This document shows positions 46,045 to 54,763 of a stretch of 64,000 nucleotides of DNA, in pieces (the first letter of the stretch is position 1; the number at the start of each line of letters is the position of its first letter). The translations under genes and the position numbers were made by a program. Origin of the DNA: Arthrobacter sp. M2012083 (lineage in GTDB: Bacteria > Actinomycetota > Actinomycetes > Actinomycetales > Micrococcaceae); NCBI RefSeq assembly GCF_000281065.1, contig NZ_AKKK01000039.1, positions 1 through 64,000 on the forward strand. The letters are read 5' to 3'. The notes below the pieces were generated by a model. The model saw nothing but the letters and a program-made list of their open reading frames with translations, had not been told where the DNA came from and searched no databases.

Positions 46045-47337
46045 ATGACCACCACCGTAGGAACGTCCCCCGACGTCAAGGTCCACAAGTCGCACATGCG
46101 CACGCTGGTTGGCACCGGCATCGGCAACGCCGTTGAATGGTACGACTGGGCCATTTATGCAACGTTCTCCCCGTTTATCGCGAGCGCTTTGTTCAGCAGC
46201 GCCGACCCCACCTCGGCCATGCTGTCCACTCTGGCGATCTTCGCCGTCGGATTTGTTGCCCGTCCGTTTGGTGGTTTCGTGTTCGGCTGGATCGGCGACC
46301 GGATCGGACGCAAGACGTCCATGACGGTGGCGGTGGCCCTCGGCGCGGTGGGCAGCCTGCTCATCGGCATTGCCCCGACGTTTGAGTCCGTAGGCGTTTT
46401 CGCATCGGTGATGCTGCTGATCGCCCGACTCATCCAAGGCCTTGCCCACGGTGGTGAGTTGCCGTCGTCGCAAACGTACTTGTCCGAGATGGCGCCCAAG
46501 GAACACCGCGGCTTCTGGGCGACCCTCATCTACACCTCCGGCACGGCCGGCATCCTGGCCGGCACGCTGCTGGGCGCCATTCTCACTGCCACCCTCAGCA
46601 AGGGCGACATGAGCTCGTGGGGTTGGCGCATCCCGTTCCTCATCGGTGGCGCGCTGGGCGTCTACGCACTGTTCATGCGGTCAAAGATGAAGGAAACCGA
46701 AGCTTTCGAGGCTGAAGCGCCCACTGAGAAGCGCCTGCCCATCTGGCCGCAGATCGTGAAGTACCGCAAGCAGGCTCTGCAGGTCATCGGCCTCACTGTT
46801 GGCCTGACGGTGGTCTACTACATCTGGGGTGTTGTAGCTCCTAGCTACGCCGCGACCACGCTGAAAATGGACCGTGGTGAAGCGCTCTGGGCAGGCGTGG
46901 TGGCCAACGTGGTGTTCATCGCCGCCCTGCCATTCTGGGGAAAATTGTCCGACCGCATCGGCCGCAAGCCCGTGATCATCAGTTCGGCTGCAGGCGCCGC
47001 GCTCCTGCACTTCCCCATGACGTGGCTGCTCAAGGACTCACCGTGGCAGCTTGCCGTGTCCATGTCCGTGATGCTGTTCTTCATCGCCGGTAGCGCCGCA
47101 ATCGTTCCTGCCGTCTACGCCGAACTGTTCCCGACGCATATCCGCACCATCGGCGTGGGTGTTCCGTACTCCATCTGCGTCGCTGCGTTTGGTGGCACGG
47201 CTCCGTACCTGCAGACGTGGCTTGGCAGCATCGGGCAGGCTCAACTGTTCAACGTGTACGCCGTGATCCTGCTGCTGGTGGGCATCGCATTCGCGTTCTC
47301 CATCCCGGAGACAAAGGGCAAGGACCTCACCGTCTAG
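46045..47337 (+). CDS. MFS metabolite:H+ symporter (MHS family)
   Basis: 430 residues, 12 helices. The MHS signature is clear: GNAVEWYDWAIYATFSPF near the N terminus, RPFGGFVFGWIGDRIGRK, and GLAHGGELPSSQTYLSEMAP. Relatives import organic acids or osmolytes. ATG 46045 follows GGAGAAG, 30 bp after the amidohydrolase, so uptake and hydrolysis of one N-acylated nutrient are probably coupled. Confidence 0.9.
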   Translation: MTTTVGTSPDVKVHKSHMRTLVGTGIGNAVEWYDWAIYATFSPFIASALFSSADPTSAMLSTLAIFAVGFVARPFGGFVFGWIGDRIGRKTSMTVAVALGAVGSLLIGIAPTFESVGVFASVMLLIARLIQGLAHGGELPSSQTYLSEMAPKEHRGFWATLIYTSGTAGILAGTLLGAILTATLSKGDMSSWGWRIPFLIGGALGVYALFMRSKMKETEAFEAEAPTEKRLPIWPQIVKYRKQALQVIGLTVGLTVVYYIWGVVAPSYAATTLKMDRGEALWAGVVANVVFIAALPFWGKLSDRIGRKPVIISSAAGAALLHFPMTWLLKDSPWQLAVSMSVMLFFIAGSAAIVPAVYAELFPTHIRTIGVGVPYSICVAAFGGTAPYLQTWLGSIGQAQLFNVYAVILLLVGIAFAFSIPETKGKDLTV

Positions 47338-47351
47338 CTACTCCGGCATTC

Positions 47352-47412
47352 GTTGCGAGGCCCGCTCTGCGCTCTTCCCTGGGTTTTTGGGATGCAGAGT
47401 GGGCCTCACAAC
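47352..47412. repeat. single ~61-bp palindromic repeat (family 2)
   Basis: Opens GTTGCGAGGCCCGCTCTGC and ends GCAGAGTGGGCCTCACAAC; the ends match as inverted repeats at 17 of 19 positions. It fills the 76-bp gap between two convergent stop codons (47337 and 47414). Confidence 0.85.
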
Positions 47413-47413
47413 G

Positions 47414-48751
47414 TTAAACGAAGCGGTCGCGGCCGGCCCGATACCCGAAGAAGGCTGCCAGGGAACCGACCACCAGGAACAGGATTCCAGCAGCCGCGAA
47501 CCCGCCCGTAGCCTGGTGGAGCTGGCCTACCATCAGCGTGCCAAGCGAACCCACGCCGTATCCGACGCCCTGCATCATCCCGGACAGGTGCGCCGCGGTG
47601 TGGGCGTCGCGGGTACGGACCATGATCATGGTGAGGGCCACAGCAGTCAACGAACCCTGGCCCAGCCCATTCAGCCCGGTCCACACCCAGATCAGCTCGG
47701 TGGGACCAAATATGGTGAGAGCAAAACCGCCGCCGGTCATCAGCGCCACCACCATGTTGATGATCCGCTGGTCCTTGAAGCGCGTGGCCAAGGCGGGGGC
47801 AAACAGCGAGCCGAGCATCTGCAACACTATGGAAACGGATACGATCAGCCCCGCCGTTCCGCCATCGATCCCCCGGTCGCGCAGGATTGGTGCCATCCAT
47901 GCGAATACGCTGAACGACATCATGGCCTGCAGCACCATGAACAGCGTCACCTGCCAGGCCACGGCTGAACGCCACACGTTGACGCCGCCGTGGATCGCTT
48001 GGTGTTTGACCGATGGCTGCCGGATTGCCAGTGGCAGGAAGAGCATGAGTACGACGGCGGCGGGCACCGCCCAGAACCACAGCGCCGATGTCCAGTGGCC
48101 TGTTGCCGTAAAGACCGGATACGTGAAGCCGGCTCCAAGTGCCGCCGAAGCGCAGATCGCCGTGGTGTATAGGCCGCCCATCAAGCCAAGGCGGTGTGGG
48201 AAATCCCGCTTGACGACGCCCGGGAGAAGGACGTTACACAGTGCGATGGCGGCACCGCAGGCCGCGGTTCCGGCCAGAAGTGCGGGCAGGTGACCCATCC
48301 CGGGGATCTCCAGGGGCCTGAGCACCAGCCCTACGGTGAGGACCGCCATGGCGCCAAGGAGCACACGTTCTGCTCCGAACCTGCGCGCGAGGATTGGAGC
48401 AAGGGGTGCGAAGACGCCCAGCAAGGTCACCGGCACCGTGGTGAGGACCACCAGCGCCCAGCCCGGCAGGCCGGCGTCGGAGGTTATTTCCGGAAGCACG
48501 GCGGAAAAGCTGGAGAAGACCGTCCGCAGATTCAGGCCAATCAGTACCAGGCAGATGCCCAGGTAGACGAGATCCCGTTTGCCCCGGAGCTGCGTGGGGT
48601 CCGCGGCTGGTTCATCGTCGATCTCGGCGTCCACCGCAATATCGGGAAGAACGGATTTCTCTCGGTAGCCGGGCGTCTTGGAGGAGGTCACCCGTCCTAT
48701 TCTGTCAGCCAGTCCTGATCCGGGCTTGTTGGGCAGGATGTGACCAGTCAT
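47414..48751 (-). CDS. MFS transporter, CynX/NimT type
   Basis: 445 residues if ATG 48751 is used; a cytoplasmic N terminus of about 55 residues precedes 12 helices. VLIGLNLRTVFSSFSAVLPEI opens the first helix, as in CynX (cyanate) and NimT proteins. A GTG at 48691, preceded by AGGACGG, is an alternative start. Substrate unknown. Confidence 0.82.
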   Translation of the reverse strand: MTGHILPNKPGSGLADRIGRVTSSKTPGYREKSVLPDIAVDAEIDDEPAADPTQLRGKRDLVYLGICLVLIGLNLRTVFSSFSAVLPEITSDAGLPGWALVVLTTVPVTLLGVFAPLAPILARRFGAERVLLGAMAVLTVGLVLRPLEIPGMGHLPALLAGTAACGAAIALCNVLLPGVVKRDFPHRLGLMGGLYTTAICASAALGAGFTYPVFTATGHWTSALWFWAVPAAVVLMLFLPLAIRQPSVKHQAIHGGVNVWRSAVAWQVTLFMVLQAMMSFSVFAWMAPILRDRGIDGGTAGLIVSVSIVLQMLGSLFAPALATRFKDQRIINMVVALMTGGGFALTIFGPTELIWVWTGLNGLGQGSLTAVALTMIMVRTRDAHTAAHLSGMMQGVGYGVGSLGTLMVGQLHQATGGFAAAGILFLVVGSLAAFFGYRAGRDRFV

Positions 48752-48829
48752 TGGGCACCCCGTGCAGTTTATCCACATAGGGCTGATCACCCCTGTCTGT
48801 GTTGCTTGGCGGTCCATAACGTTGAGGGC

Positions 48830-49267
48830 ATGGAGAAAACGCCTGAGCCTTGCCATCCCACCATGGAGAGTCATGAGCCCACGCTGGGTTACGTGCTCGT
48901 TCCCCCGGCCCCGCCGCCGGGAATGAATACAGGAATTGCAAGCGTCGTGTTTTCTTTGGCTGCGCCGTTGTGCTGGTACGTGACCATTCCCTTCTCCCTC
49001 CTCGCGGCGCTCCTTACGAGGTCAGCTACATCATCAGGCCGGTTTGCTTGGGTCGTGCCTGCAATTGTGTGGAGCCTTCCGTGCACCTGCGGATTTGTGG
49101 CACTGGTGCTGGGCATATCGTCGATGGTTTTGGCCAGAGGCCGCTCACCCGGCGGACGCCACACGAAGGCATGGTTTATGGGCATGTCCGGCTTGGCTGT
49201 TGTCGCACTGGAGGTCTCGATCGGCCTTTGGGTATTGATAACGCGTCCTTACCTGATCCTCTTCTAA
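48830..49267 (+). CDS. small membrane protein of unknown function
   Basis: 145 residues: a Pro-rich N terminus (LVPPAPPPGMN) and three hydrophobic segments. It resembles DUF4190-type membrane proteins only loosely. The start may be ATG 48830 (GAGGG very close) or 48863. Confidence 0.55.
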   Translation: MEKTPEPCHPTMESHEPTLGYVLVPPAPPPGMNTGIASVVFSLAAPLCWYVTIPFSLLAALLTRSATSSGRFAWVVPAIVWSLPCTCGFVALVLGISSMVLARGRSPGGRHTKAWFMGMSGLAVVALEVSIGLWVLITRPYLILF

Positions 49268-49336
49268 GAGCGCCCACTACCCGTACTCAGCAGGCTTCGC
49301 CGAACGACCCCGCCCAACCAAAGTATTCTGGAAAGG

Positions 49337-50242
49337 ATGAGTGAAACCCCAGATTCCCCGCGACCAGTCACGCCCGGCAGCCAGGCCTCCTTCGGTACCT
49401 ACGGTGGCCGGCCAGTCAGCTTTGTGCGCCGTGGCACCCGACTGCAGGGACGCAGGCAAGCCGCATGGGAAGAGCACGCTGAGCGCTGGGCAATTCAGGT
49501 GCCGCGCCATGTTGCCAACACCTCGGTGCACCCGGACTACAGCTTCGACGCCGAGGCTGTCTTTGGGCGCAAGGCACCCCTGATTGTGGAGATCGGTTCG
49601 GGCCTGGGTGACGCCGTGGTCCATGCCGCGGAGCAGAACCCGGACAAGGACTTCCTTGCGGTTGAGGTCTACACACCTGGTTTGGCCAACACCATCATCA
49701 AGATCAACAGCCGTGGGCTGACCAACGTGCGGGTGGTGGAAGCCAACGCCCCAGAGGTTCTCGAGTCGATGCTCCCGGAGGGGTCGGTCAGCGAGCTCTG
49801 GGTGTTCTTCCCGGATCCCTGGCACAAGGCCCGGCACCACAAGCGACGCCTCATTCAGCCTGCGTTCGCCTCAGTAGCCGCCAAGGCACTCGAAAAGGGT
49901 GGCTACTGGCGCATCGCAACGGACTGGTCCAACTATGCAGTGCACGTCCGCGAAGTGTTGGCTGGGTCCACAGAGTTCGAGAACATGCACGAAGGCGAGC
50001 GCAGCGGCGAGGAGAGCCCGCTGACGCAGGTGTGGCAGTCCGGCGTCGAGTCTGTGGTTGGCGGTGCGCCCGTCCGGGAAGGCCGTGCCCCGGTCAGCAC
50101 GGAGCACACCGGGCCGAACCAGGGCGTGGATGAAGAAGGCGGCTGGGCCCCCCGGTTCGATGGCCGAATCCGGACAAGCTTTGAAAACAAAGCCCACGAG
50201 GCCGGGCGCATGATCTTTGACCTCACGTACCGCAAGCTTTAA
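49337..50242 (+). CDS. trmB: tRNA (guanine-N7-)-methyltransferase
   Basis: Makes m7G46 in tRNA. 301 residues: SAM site IVEIGSGLGD (83-92) and the TrmB signature FFPDPWHKARHHKRR (157-171), plus ATDWSNYAVHV. Longer than E. coli TrmB because of a charged N terminus and a loop of about 40 residues near 230-270 before GRIRTSFENKAHEAGR. Confidence 0.95.
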   Translation: MSETPDSPRPVTPGSQASFGTYGGRPVSFVRRGTRLQGRRQAAWEEHAERWAIQVPRHVANTSVHPDYSFDAEAVFGRKAPLIVEIGSGLGDAVVHAAEQNPDKDFLAVEVYTPGLANTIIKINSRGLTNVRVVEANAPEVLESMLPEGSVSELWVFFPDPWHKARHHKRRLIQPAFASVAAKALEKGGYWRIATDWSNYAVHVREVLAGSTEFENMHEGERSGEESPLTQVWQSGVESVVGGAPVREGRAPVSTEHTGPNQGVDEEGGWAPRFDGRIRTSFENKAHEAGRMIFDLTYRKL

Positions 50243-50263
50243 CCAACGGACTTTGGGGGAATC

Positions 50264-50656
50264 ATGAGCTATCAGCCGCCGGTCGACTACTACCAGCAAC
50301 CACAACGGTCCGGCACACGAGGCCTGGGCGCCGGCATCACAAGCATTGTTGCCGCTGTCCTCTCCCCGGTCGCGGCCGTAGTGAGCATTCCCTTGGGCAT
50401 TGCGGCTATCGCCTCGTCGATAAGCCGCTACAACCAAGGCAACGACGCTTGGTGGTTCGGTGCACTGATCCTGGCCGGGGTCGCGGTCCTGTTGGCCATT
50501 GTGGCTGTGGTCAGCGGGTTGCTCGCCGTCTTCCGGGCGGGTCGCATGAACGCGGGCCGCATCACGGGAATCGTCGGGTTGGCGATCATGGCGGTCAACG
50601 TCTTTGGTGTTGCCTTCATGGTGTTCCTTGTACTCGGCGCAGGGCAGGGGTCCTAA
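50264..50656 (+). CDS. small DUF4190-like membrane protein
   Basis: 130 residues; N terminus MSYQPPVDYYQQPQ, then three or four membrane segments. It overlaps the next gene by one base (TAATG), so they are coupled. Function unknown. Confidence 0.65.
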   Translation: MSYQPPVDYYQQPQRSGTRGLGAGITSIVAAVLSPVAAVVSIPLGIAAIASSISRYNQGNDAWWFGALILAGVAVLLAIVAVVSGLLAVFRAGRMNAGRITGIVGLAIMAVNVFGVAFMVFLVLGAGQGS

Positions 50657-51150
50657 TGCCACAGGTACGTGCCGAGCGGCTGATCCGGCTGGATCCCGAG
50701 ACCGCTTTTGCCCTTTCCCAGACCACGGGTGCTTTCAGGCTCAAATGGGATCCGTTCATCTCCGCCCAAGCCTTTCTGGATGGGGCCAAATCGGCTGGCA
50801 AGGGCGTCAGGACGCGGACTGTCTCCCGCATGGGCCTGAAAATGGTCAGCGAGTACGTCTCTTACACTCCTCCACGAAACGTGGGTATGACCATGGTGTC
50901 CGGGCCTTGGTTTTTTGAGAATTTCGGCGGCGGCTGGCGGTTCACCCCGGACGACGGCGGCACGCGGGCAGTCTGGAAGTACACCTTTTCCTGCCGCCCG
51001 GCCCTGGTGAAGCCGCTGGCTGAGAGGATCGGGGGCTGGCTTCTGGGCAGGGAGATTGAGCGCCGGATTGAGGCGTTCGCCCGGGCTTGCGAAGACCAGG
51101 ACCTCGTCGCGGAACTACGTGCCCAGGGCACAGTGGACACGGACGGCTAA
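50656..51150 (+). CDS. SRPBCC-fold (polyketide cyclase/START-like) protein
   Basis: 164 residues resembling ligand-binding SRPBCC proteins: QVRAERLIRLDPETAFALSQ, WRFTPDDGGTRAVWKYTFSCRP and a C-terminal amphipathic helix IERRIEAFARAC. ATG 50656 overlaps the preceding stop. Convergent with the anti-sigma gene, 3 bp between stops. Confidence 0.7.
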   Translation: MPQVRAERLIRLDPETAFALSQTTGAFRLKWDPFISAQAFLDGAKSAGKGVRTRTVSRMGLKMVSEYVSYTPPRNVGMTMVSGPWFFENFGGGWRFTPDDGGTRAVWKYTFSCRPALVKPLAERIGGWLLGREIERRIEAFARACEDQDLVAELRAQGTVDTDG

Positions 51151-51153
51151 GGT

Positions 51154-51828
51154 TTACGGCACCGAAATCGAGGCCACAGTTTTCTCTGCTTCATCACGAA
51201 GCTCAACACCCGCGATGCCAGCCAACTGCACCGGAGTGGCACCGGTGATCTTGACCCGGCCGCTCTGAGTGGCCGTCCATCCGCACGTGCGTTCTTCGGC
51301 ACCGTCCCGGCCCTTCACCCACAGGTAGAGCGTGCCTTCCAGCGGCATGGACCGGCCCTCCACGGCGAGTTCGGTGCCCCAGTTCTTTTTCACCATGCCC
51401 ACGGTCAGCTGCAATCCGGTTTCCGACTGAACCGAGTAGCTTGCGTCAGGTTTCGGGGGCTGGTTCAGAACAGGCCCGGCGAGGAAGCCAACCGCGAGGC
51501 AGGCAGCGGCAAGCGCGCCCACCAGAGCCGCCCACCGCCGTCGTGATTTCCGCCTGCGGACCGACAAGTCCACCAAGTACTTCTCGGGAAGCGACCCAGG
51601 TTTCGGTTCCAGGGTCAAGAGCGTGTTCGCACCCCCAGCGACAGTGAGGGCGACGGCGTCAGCCGGGGGAAGGGCGTCGAGCAAAGCTGGAAGGCTTTCC
51701 AATTCCTCCAACCCGTGGCGGCATTCAGCGCATTTGGCGAGGTGGTCCTCAAACGTGCGTGCCTCCTCGGGCTCGAGCCCACCCAGCAAATAGGCGCCCA
51801 GCAACTGGTGTACGGAGTTGCCGTTCAT
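51154..51828 (-). CDS. zinc-finger transmembrane anti-sigma factor
   Basis: 224 residues: ZAS domain with H29-x3-C33-x2-C36 (EDHLAKCAECRHGL), one membrane helix at about 98-120 and an extracytoplasmic domain of about 100 residues resembling RskA. It should hold the ECF sigma factor until an envelope signal triggers its release. ATGA overlap with the sigma gene. Confidence 0.88.
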   Translation of the reverse strand: MNGNSVHQLLGAYLLGGLEPEEARTFEDHLAKCAECRHGLEELESLPALLDALPPADAVALTVAGGANTLLTLEPKPGSLPEKYLVDLSVRRRKSRRRWAALVGALAAACLAVGFLAGPVLNQPPKPDASYSVQSETGLQLTVGMVKKNWGTELAVEGRSMPLEGTLYLWVKGRDGAEERTCGWTATQSGRVKITGATPVQLAGIAGVELRDEAEKTVASISVP

Positions 51829-52322
51829 CGTTCCACCCCCATTTCATCAAGGATCGTTCGGAGGGCTTTCACAGCATAGAAAGCCCGGGATTTCACGGTT
51901 CCCGCCGGGATGTTCAGCTGCAGCGCTGCCTCGATGACGGTGAACCTTTGATAGTGGAGGGCCACCAAAACCTGGCGGTGTTCGTGACTGAGGCGGAGCA
52001 ACGCTTCCTCCATGAGGACCCTGTTCAGGAGTTCATCAACGCGCTCCATTGCAGGATGGTCCGGGAGGTCTTGCTCGCCGGCCTCGGCAGGGCGGCGCTG
52101 GGCCTTCCTGTAGTTGTCGATGATGACGTTGCGGGCCGTCCGAAAAAGGTAGCTGCGCAAACTTCCCGTGATCTGCGGGGCGTGCTGCCATACCTTGAGG
52201 ATGGTTTCCTGAACGACGTCGTCCGCTTGATGGGCGTCGGACGTGCAGCTGAGAACGAAGCGCTTCAGAGCCGTGCCATGGTCGCGGTAGATCGCTGCCA
52301 CCACCTCTTCATCCAACGGCAT
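51825..52322 (-). CDS. ECF-family RNA polymerase sigma factor
   Basis: 165 residues: sigma2 (about 10-75, DHGTALKRFVLS, QADDVVQETILKVW, RSYLFRTARNVIIDNYRK) and sigma4 (about 105-155, LSHEHRQVLVALHYQRFTVIEAALQLNIPAGTVKSR in segments). ATG 52322 has GGAGG 5 bp upstream; the GTG at 52328 would sit in that site. Its own promoter matches that of the divergent lipoprotein, implying autoregulation. Confidence 0.92.
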   Translation of the reverse strand: MPLDEEVVAAIYRDHGTALKRFVLSCTSDAHQADDVVQETILKVWQHAPQITGSLRSYLFRTARNVIIDNYRKAQRRPAEAGEQDLPDHPAMERVDELLNRVLMEEALLRLSHEHRQVLVALHYQRFTVIEAALQLNIPAGTVKSRAFYAVKALRTILDEMGVER

Positions 52323-52356
52323 AGCCACCTCCCTCTTTCAGCTGCCCCTTCGCCTA

Positions 52357-52420
52357 TACGACGACGCGCGAATGGAAAAGGTTCAGACCCTTGAACCATT
52401 CTTCCCCCACTGGCGTCGTA
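52357..52420. promoter_or_regulatory. back-to-back twin ECF promoters
   Basis: Minus strand: TGAACC (52385-52380), 16 bp, CGTCGTA (52363-52357). Plus strand: TGAACC (52392-52397), 16 bp, CGTCGTA (52414-52420). Identical -35, -10 and spacing face away from each other, with 6 bp between the -35 elements. This defines the probable recognition sequence of the adjacent sigma factor. Confidence 0.85.
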
Positions 52421-52467
52421 GGGGTTAGCGCCGGTCCTTTCCGGCCGGCTCGTCAAAGGAGCTAGAC

Positions 52468-53004
52468 ATGAAGAAACGACTCACTTTTGGATTCGGTGTG
52501 TTGGTTTTGGCCGCTGCCTTGGCCGGGTGTGGCGGAAGTCCTGGAACCACCGCTACTTCAGCACCGCCTGCGGTCACTTCCTCTGCAGCAGCTACCTCCG
52601 CATCCCCGACAGTGGATTCCAGCACGACGTCGGGCGCCGAAATGAAGGTGTCATCCTCCAGCGCAGGTCAGATCGTGACGGACAGCAAAGGTATGAGCCT
52701 CTACGTCTTCACCAAGGACGTCAAGGACTCGGGAACCAGCGCGTGCCTGGACGCTTGCCTGGAAGCTTGGCCCGTCTTCACCACGACGTCGGAGACACCC
52801 ACGGTTGAAGGCGTCACCGGAACTGCGGGAACCATTGCCACACCTGACGGCAAGAAGCACGTAACACTCAACGGCATGCCCCTGTACTACTATGCCAAGG
52901 ACAAAGCTCCCGGCGACGTGACAGGTCAGGGCGTGGGTGGCGTCTGGTACCTGGTCAGCCCGTCCGGGGAGATGATCAAGGGCACTGGGGGTACGGGCTA
53001 CTGA
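52468..53004 (+). CDS. secreted-repeat lipoprotein (PF03640 type), ECF target
   Basis: 178 residues: lipobox LAGC (C21), a Ser/Thr/Ala-rich spacer, then two repeats of the secreted lipoprotein family: SLYVFTKD...CLDACLEAWPVF and LYYYAKDKAPGDVTGQGVGGVW. The cysteine pair may form a disulfide. AAAGGAG precedes the ATG. It lies under the twin ECF promoter, so it is the clearest target of the sigma factor. Confidence 0.88.
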   Translation: MKKRLTFGFGVLVLAAALAGCGGSPGTTATSAPPAVTSSAAATSASPTVDSSTTSGAEMKVSSSSAGQIVTDSKGMSLYVFTKDVKDSGTSACLDACLEAWPVFTTTSETPTVEGVTGTAGTIATPDGKKHVTLNGMPLYYYAKDKAPGDVTGQGVGGVWYLVSPSGEMIKGTGGTGY

Positions 53005-53025
53005 GGCGTGGACCGTCCGGAGTGA

Positions 53026-53976
53026 TCACCTGAGCGCCCGAAGGATGCGTTCCTTGAAGGCGCGCTCTTGAAAAAGGTCCTTCCACTCGATTCGGATAAA
53101 CCGCCAGCCCTCCTCTGCCAGCGCCTTTTCCCGCCGTCGTTCTTGAAAGATGACCTCATCCGTCGGTTTGAAGTCGAAGTATTTGGTACGACCGTCGAAC
53201 TCCAGAGCTAGTTTTTCCTCTTCCCAAGCGAAATCCATGCGGTGGCGACCCAAACGGGACTGCACCTCGAATTGTGGCTGTGGGGGCCTGATGCTGAGCC
53301 TTTGCATCAACTCTCGGGTCAGCGTCTCGCCGGCAGACTCGGAGCGCGGGTCTGCGTTGTCCAAGGCCTTGCGCAGCGTGCGGATTCCCCGCTTTCCGGA
53401 GGAGACCGCTGCCAAGTCGGCAATTGCGCTAACATCAGCACCAATTCGCAAACCATGGTCCATGATCACTAGTGCTTTGGGATAGCTAAGCATCCTGACA
53501 CTGTCAAAGATGGTGCGTTCGAGTGTGGTCGCCCGCAAACCCTGAACCTGCACTACATCTTCCTCGGTGAACGTTTCTGTGTGTCCCCGGACATCCTTGC
53601 CCCAGCGGTCTGAGGATGGCCTGGCCCGGTGCAGGATATGAACCTTGTCATCCACGCCCCACACGAACAGACCATGGAGCCTTGCTGCCGACAAATGGCT
53701 GTAGACAAAACCACCTGTTGATGTGGTCAATGTCCCATGCGCATGTGCCAGAATCCGCTCTCTGGCCTGTCGCCCCGGACCCAAGGAGTTCCACTTGCCA
53801 GCCCTGATATAGCAGCCATATCTCAGGCGATGCAGTTCACCGGTCTCCACAAGCGCCTTGATGTTTCGACTGTTGAGACCGAATCGGAGTAATTCATCGG
53901 TCCTCCACATGTACCCGCGCACAGGAAGCCGGCGGACCATCGGGGCGTTGCTTTCAAGCGATGACATCGGCTCCAT
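53026..53976 (-). CDS. AbiEi-type HTH fused to DUF559/Vsr-like nuclease domain
   Basis: About 316 residues (start uncertain; ATG 53976 or 53940). The N-terminal 100 residues resemble AbiEi antitoxin winged helices (WRTDELLRFGLNSRNIKALVETGELHRLRYGCY). The C terminus resembles DUF559/very-short-patch-repair nucleases: LALEFDGRTKYFDF, then ERRREKALAEEGWRFIRIEWKDL. No AbiEii toxin gene is adjacent. Such proteins are common in actinobacteria with no proven role; a DNA-processing or defence role is possible. Confidence 0.7.
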   Translation of the reverse strand: MEPMSSLESNAPMVRRLPVRGYMWRTDELLRFGLNSRNIKALVETGELHRLRYGCYIRAGKWNSLGPGRQARERILAHAHGTLTTSTGGFVYSHLSAARLHGLFVWGVDDKVHILHRARPSSDRWGKDVRGHTETFTEEDVVQVQGLRATTLERTIFDSVRMLSYPKALVIMDHGLRIGADVSAIADLAAVSSGKRGIRTLRKALDNADPRSESAGETLTRELMQRLSIRPPQPQFEVQSRLGRHRMDFAWEEEKLALEFDGRTKYFDFKPTDEVIFQERRREKALAEEGWRFIRIEWKDLFQERAFKERILRALR

Positions 53977-54054
53977 CGGGCCAGCATCGCAACCGAACAT
54001 ACAGTCGCCAAAGAGGTGCGCCGCGCTATGTGGAAATCCGAGCACCGAGGCCGC

Positions 54055-54113
54055 GGGAACGGTGCGAATACACCGGAAGTTTGCGCACGAACCCCCACGT
54101 TTCCAGCGAAGTC
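54055..54113. repeat. family-3 intergenic repeat, degenerate copy
   Basis: Opens GGGAACGGTGCGAAT and ends CGTTTCCAGCGAAGTC, matching the element at 54982 in order and spacing. It occupies the divergent gap between the AbiEi-like gene and the DUF4287-type gene. Confidence 0.5.
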
Positions 54114-54141
54114 AGCAGCAGCGCCGGGCTACGATCGGGTT

Positions 54142-54735
54142 ATGGGCGAGACTTCTGACATCAAGGCCGCGGCCAAGACATGGCAAACCATGGTGGACAG
54201 CAACCAGGCGTTGCTGCTGCGCAAGTCCGGACACGACGTTCATTGGTGGGCCGAAGAGGGCCGCGCCAAGGGCTTGAAGAACGACGCCGAGCTCCGCGAC
54301 TGGATGCGCGACGAACACGGCATCACTGGCTATGCGCAATACGCAGTCTCGTGGGAGATGTTCGGCTACCCCGAGTTCATGCTCCGGGACGCCGACGAAC
54401 TCATCAATGGACAATACGTCAACCACCCGGTGTTACGCCCCATAGCCGATGCGTTGCTGGCGTGGTCGGCTGAGACCGAGGGCGTCGTGATCCAGATGCG
54501 CAAGGGCTACGTCTCGCTTCACAGCCCCCGGCGGAAGTTCGCCCAGATTACCCGGACCAACAACACCACCGTTGATATCGCACTGCGCTTGGATGCTCCA
54601 TGCAAGGGCAGGCTGGAAGCCGTGAAAGTGCGGGAGGGAGACTTCTTCGACCGACGAGTGCGGCTGAAGAAAATCGACGACGTCGACGACGAGGTGCTCG
54701 GGTACCTCGCCAAGGCGCTGGATCAGAACAGCTAG
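54142..54735 (+). CDS. DUF4287/DUF5655-type protein
   Basis: 197 residues. The N-terminal half (TWQTMVDSNQALLLRKSGHDVHWWAEEGRAKG split, then LRDWMRDEHGITGYAQ) fits DUF4287; the C-terminal half (RKGYVSLHSPRRKFAQITR, VDIALRLD) fits DUF5655. Function unknown. No ribosome site precedes the ATG, and TACGAT lies 12 bp upstream as a possible -10 of a leaderless transcript. Confidence 0.72.
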   Translation: MGETSDIKAAAKTWQTMVDSNQALLLRKSGHDVHWWAEEGRAKGLKNDAELRDWMRDEHGITGYAQYAVSWEMFGYPEFMLRDADELINGQYVNHPVLRPIADALLAWSAETEGVVIQMRKGYVSLHSPRRKFAQITRTNNTTVDIALRLDAPCKGRLEAVKVREGDFFDRRVRLKKIDDVDDEVLGYLAKALDQNS

Positions 54736-54763
54736 CCTGCAAGCCACTCATTGGGGAGAGAAG

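Noticed and set aside
53026..54735. Type IV toxin-antitoxin pair (AbiE)
   Set aside because: The gene next to the AbiEi-like protein is a DUF4287-type protein, not a nucleotidyltransferase toxin.
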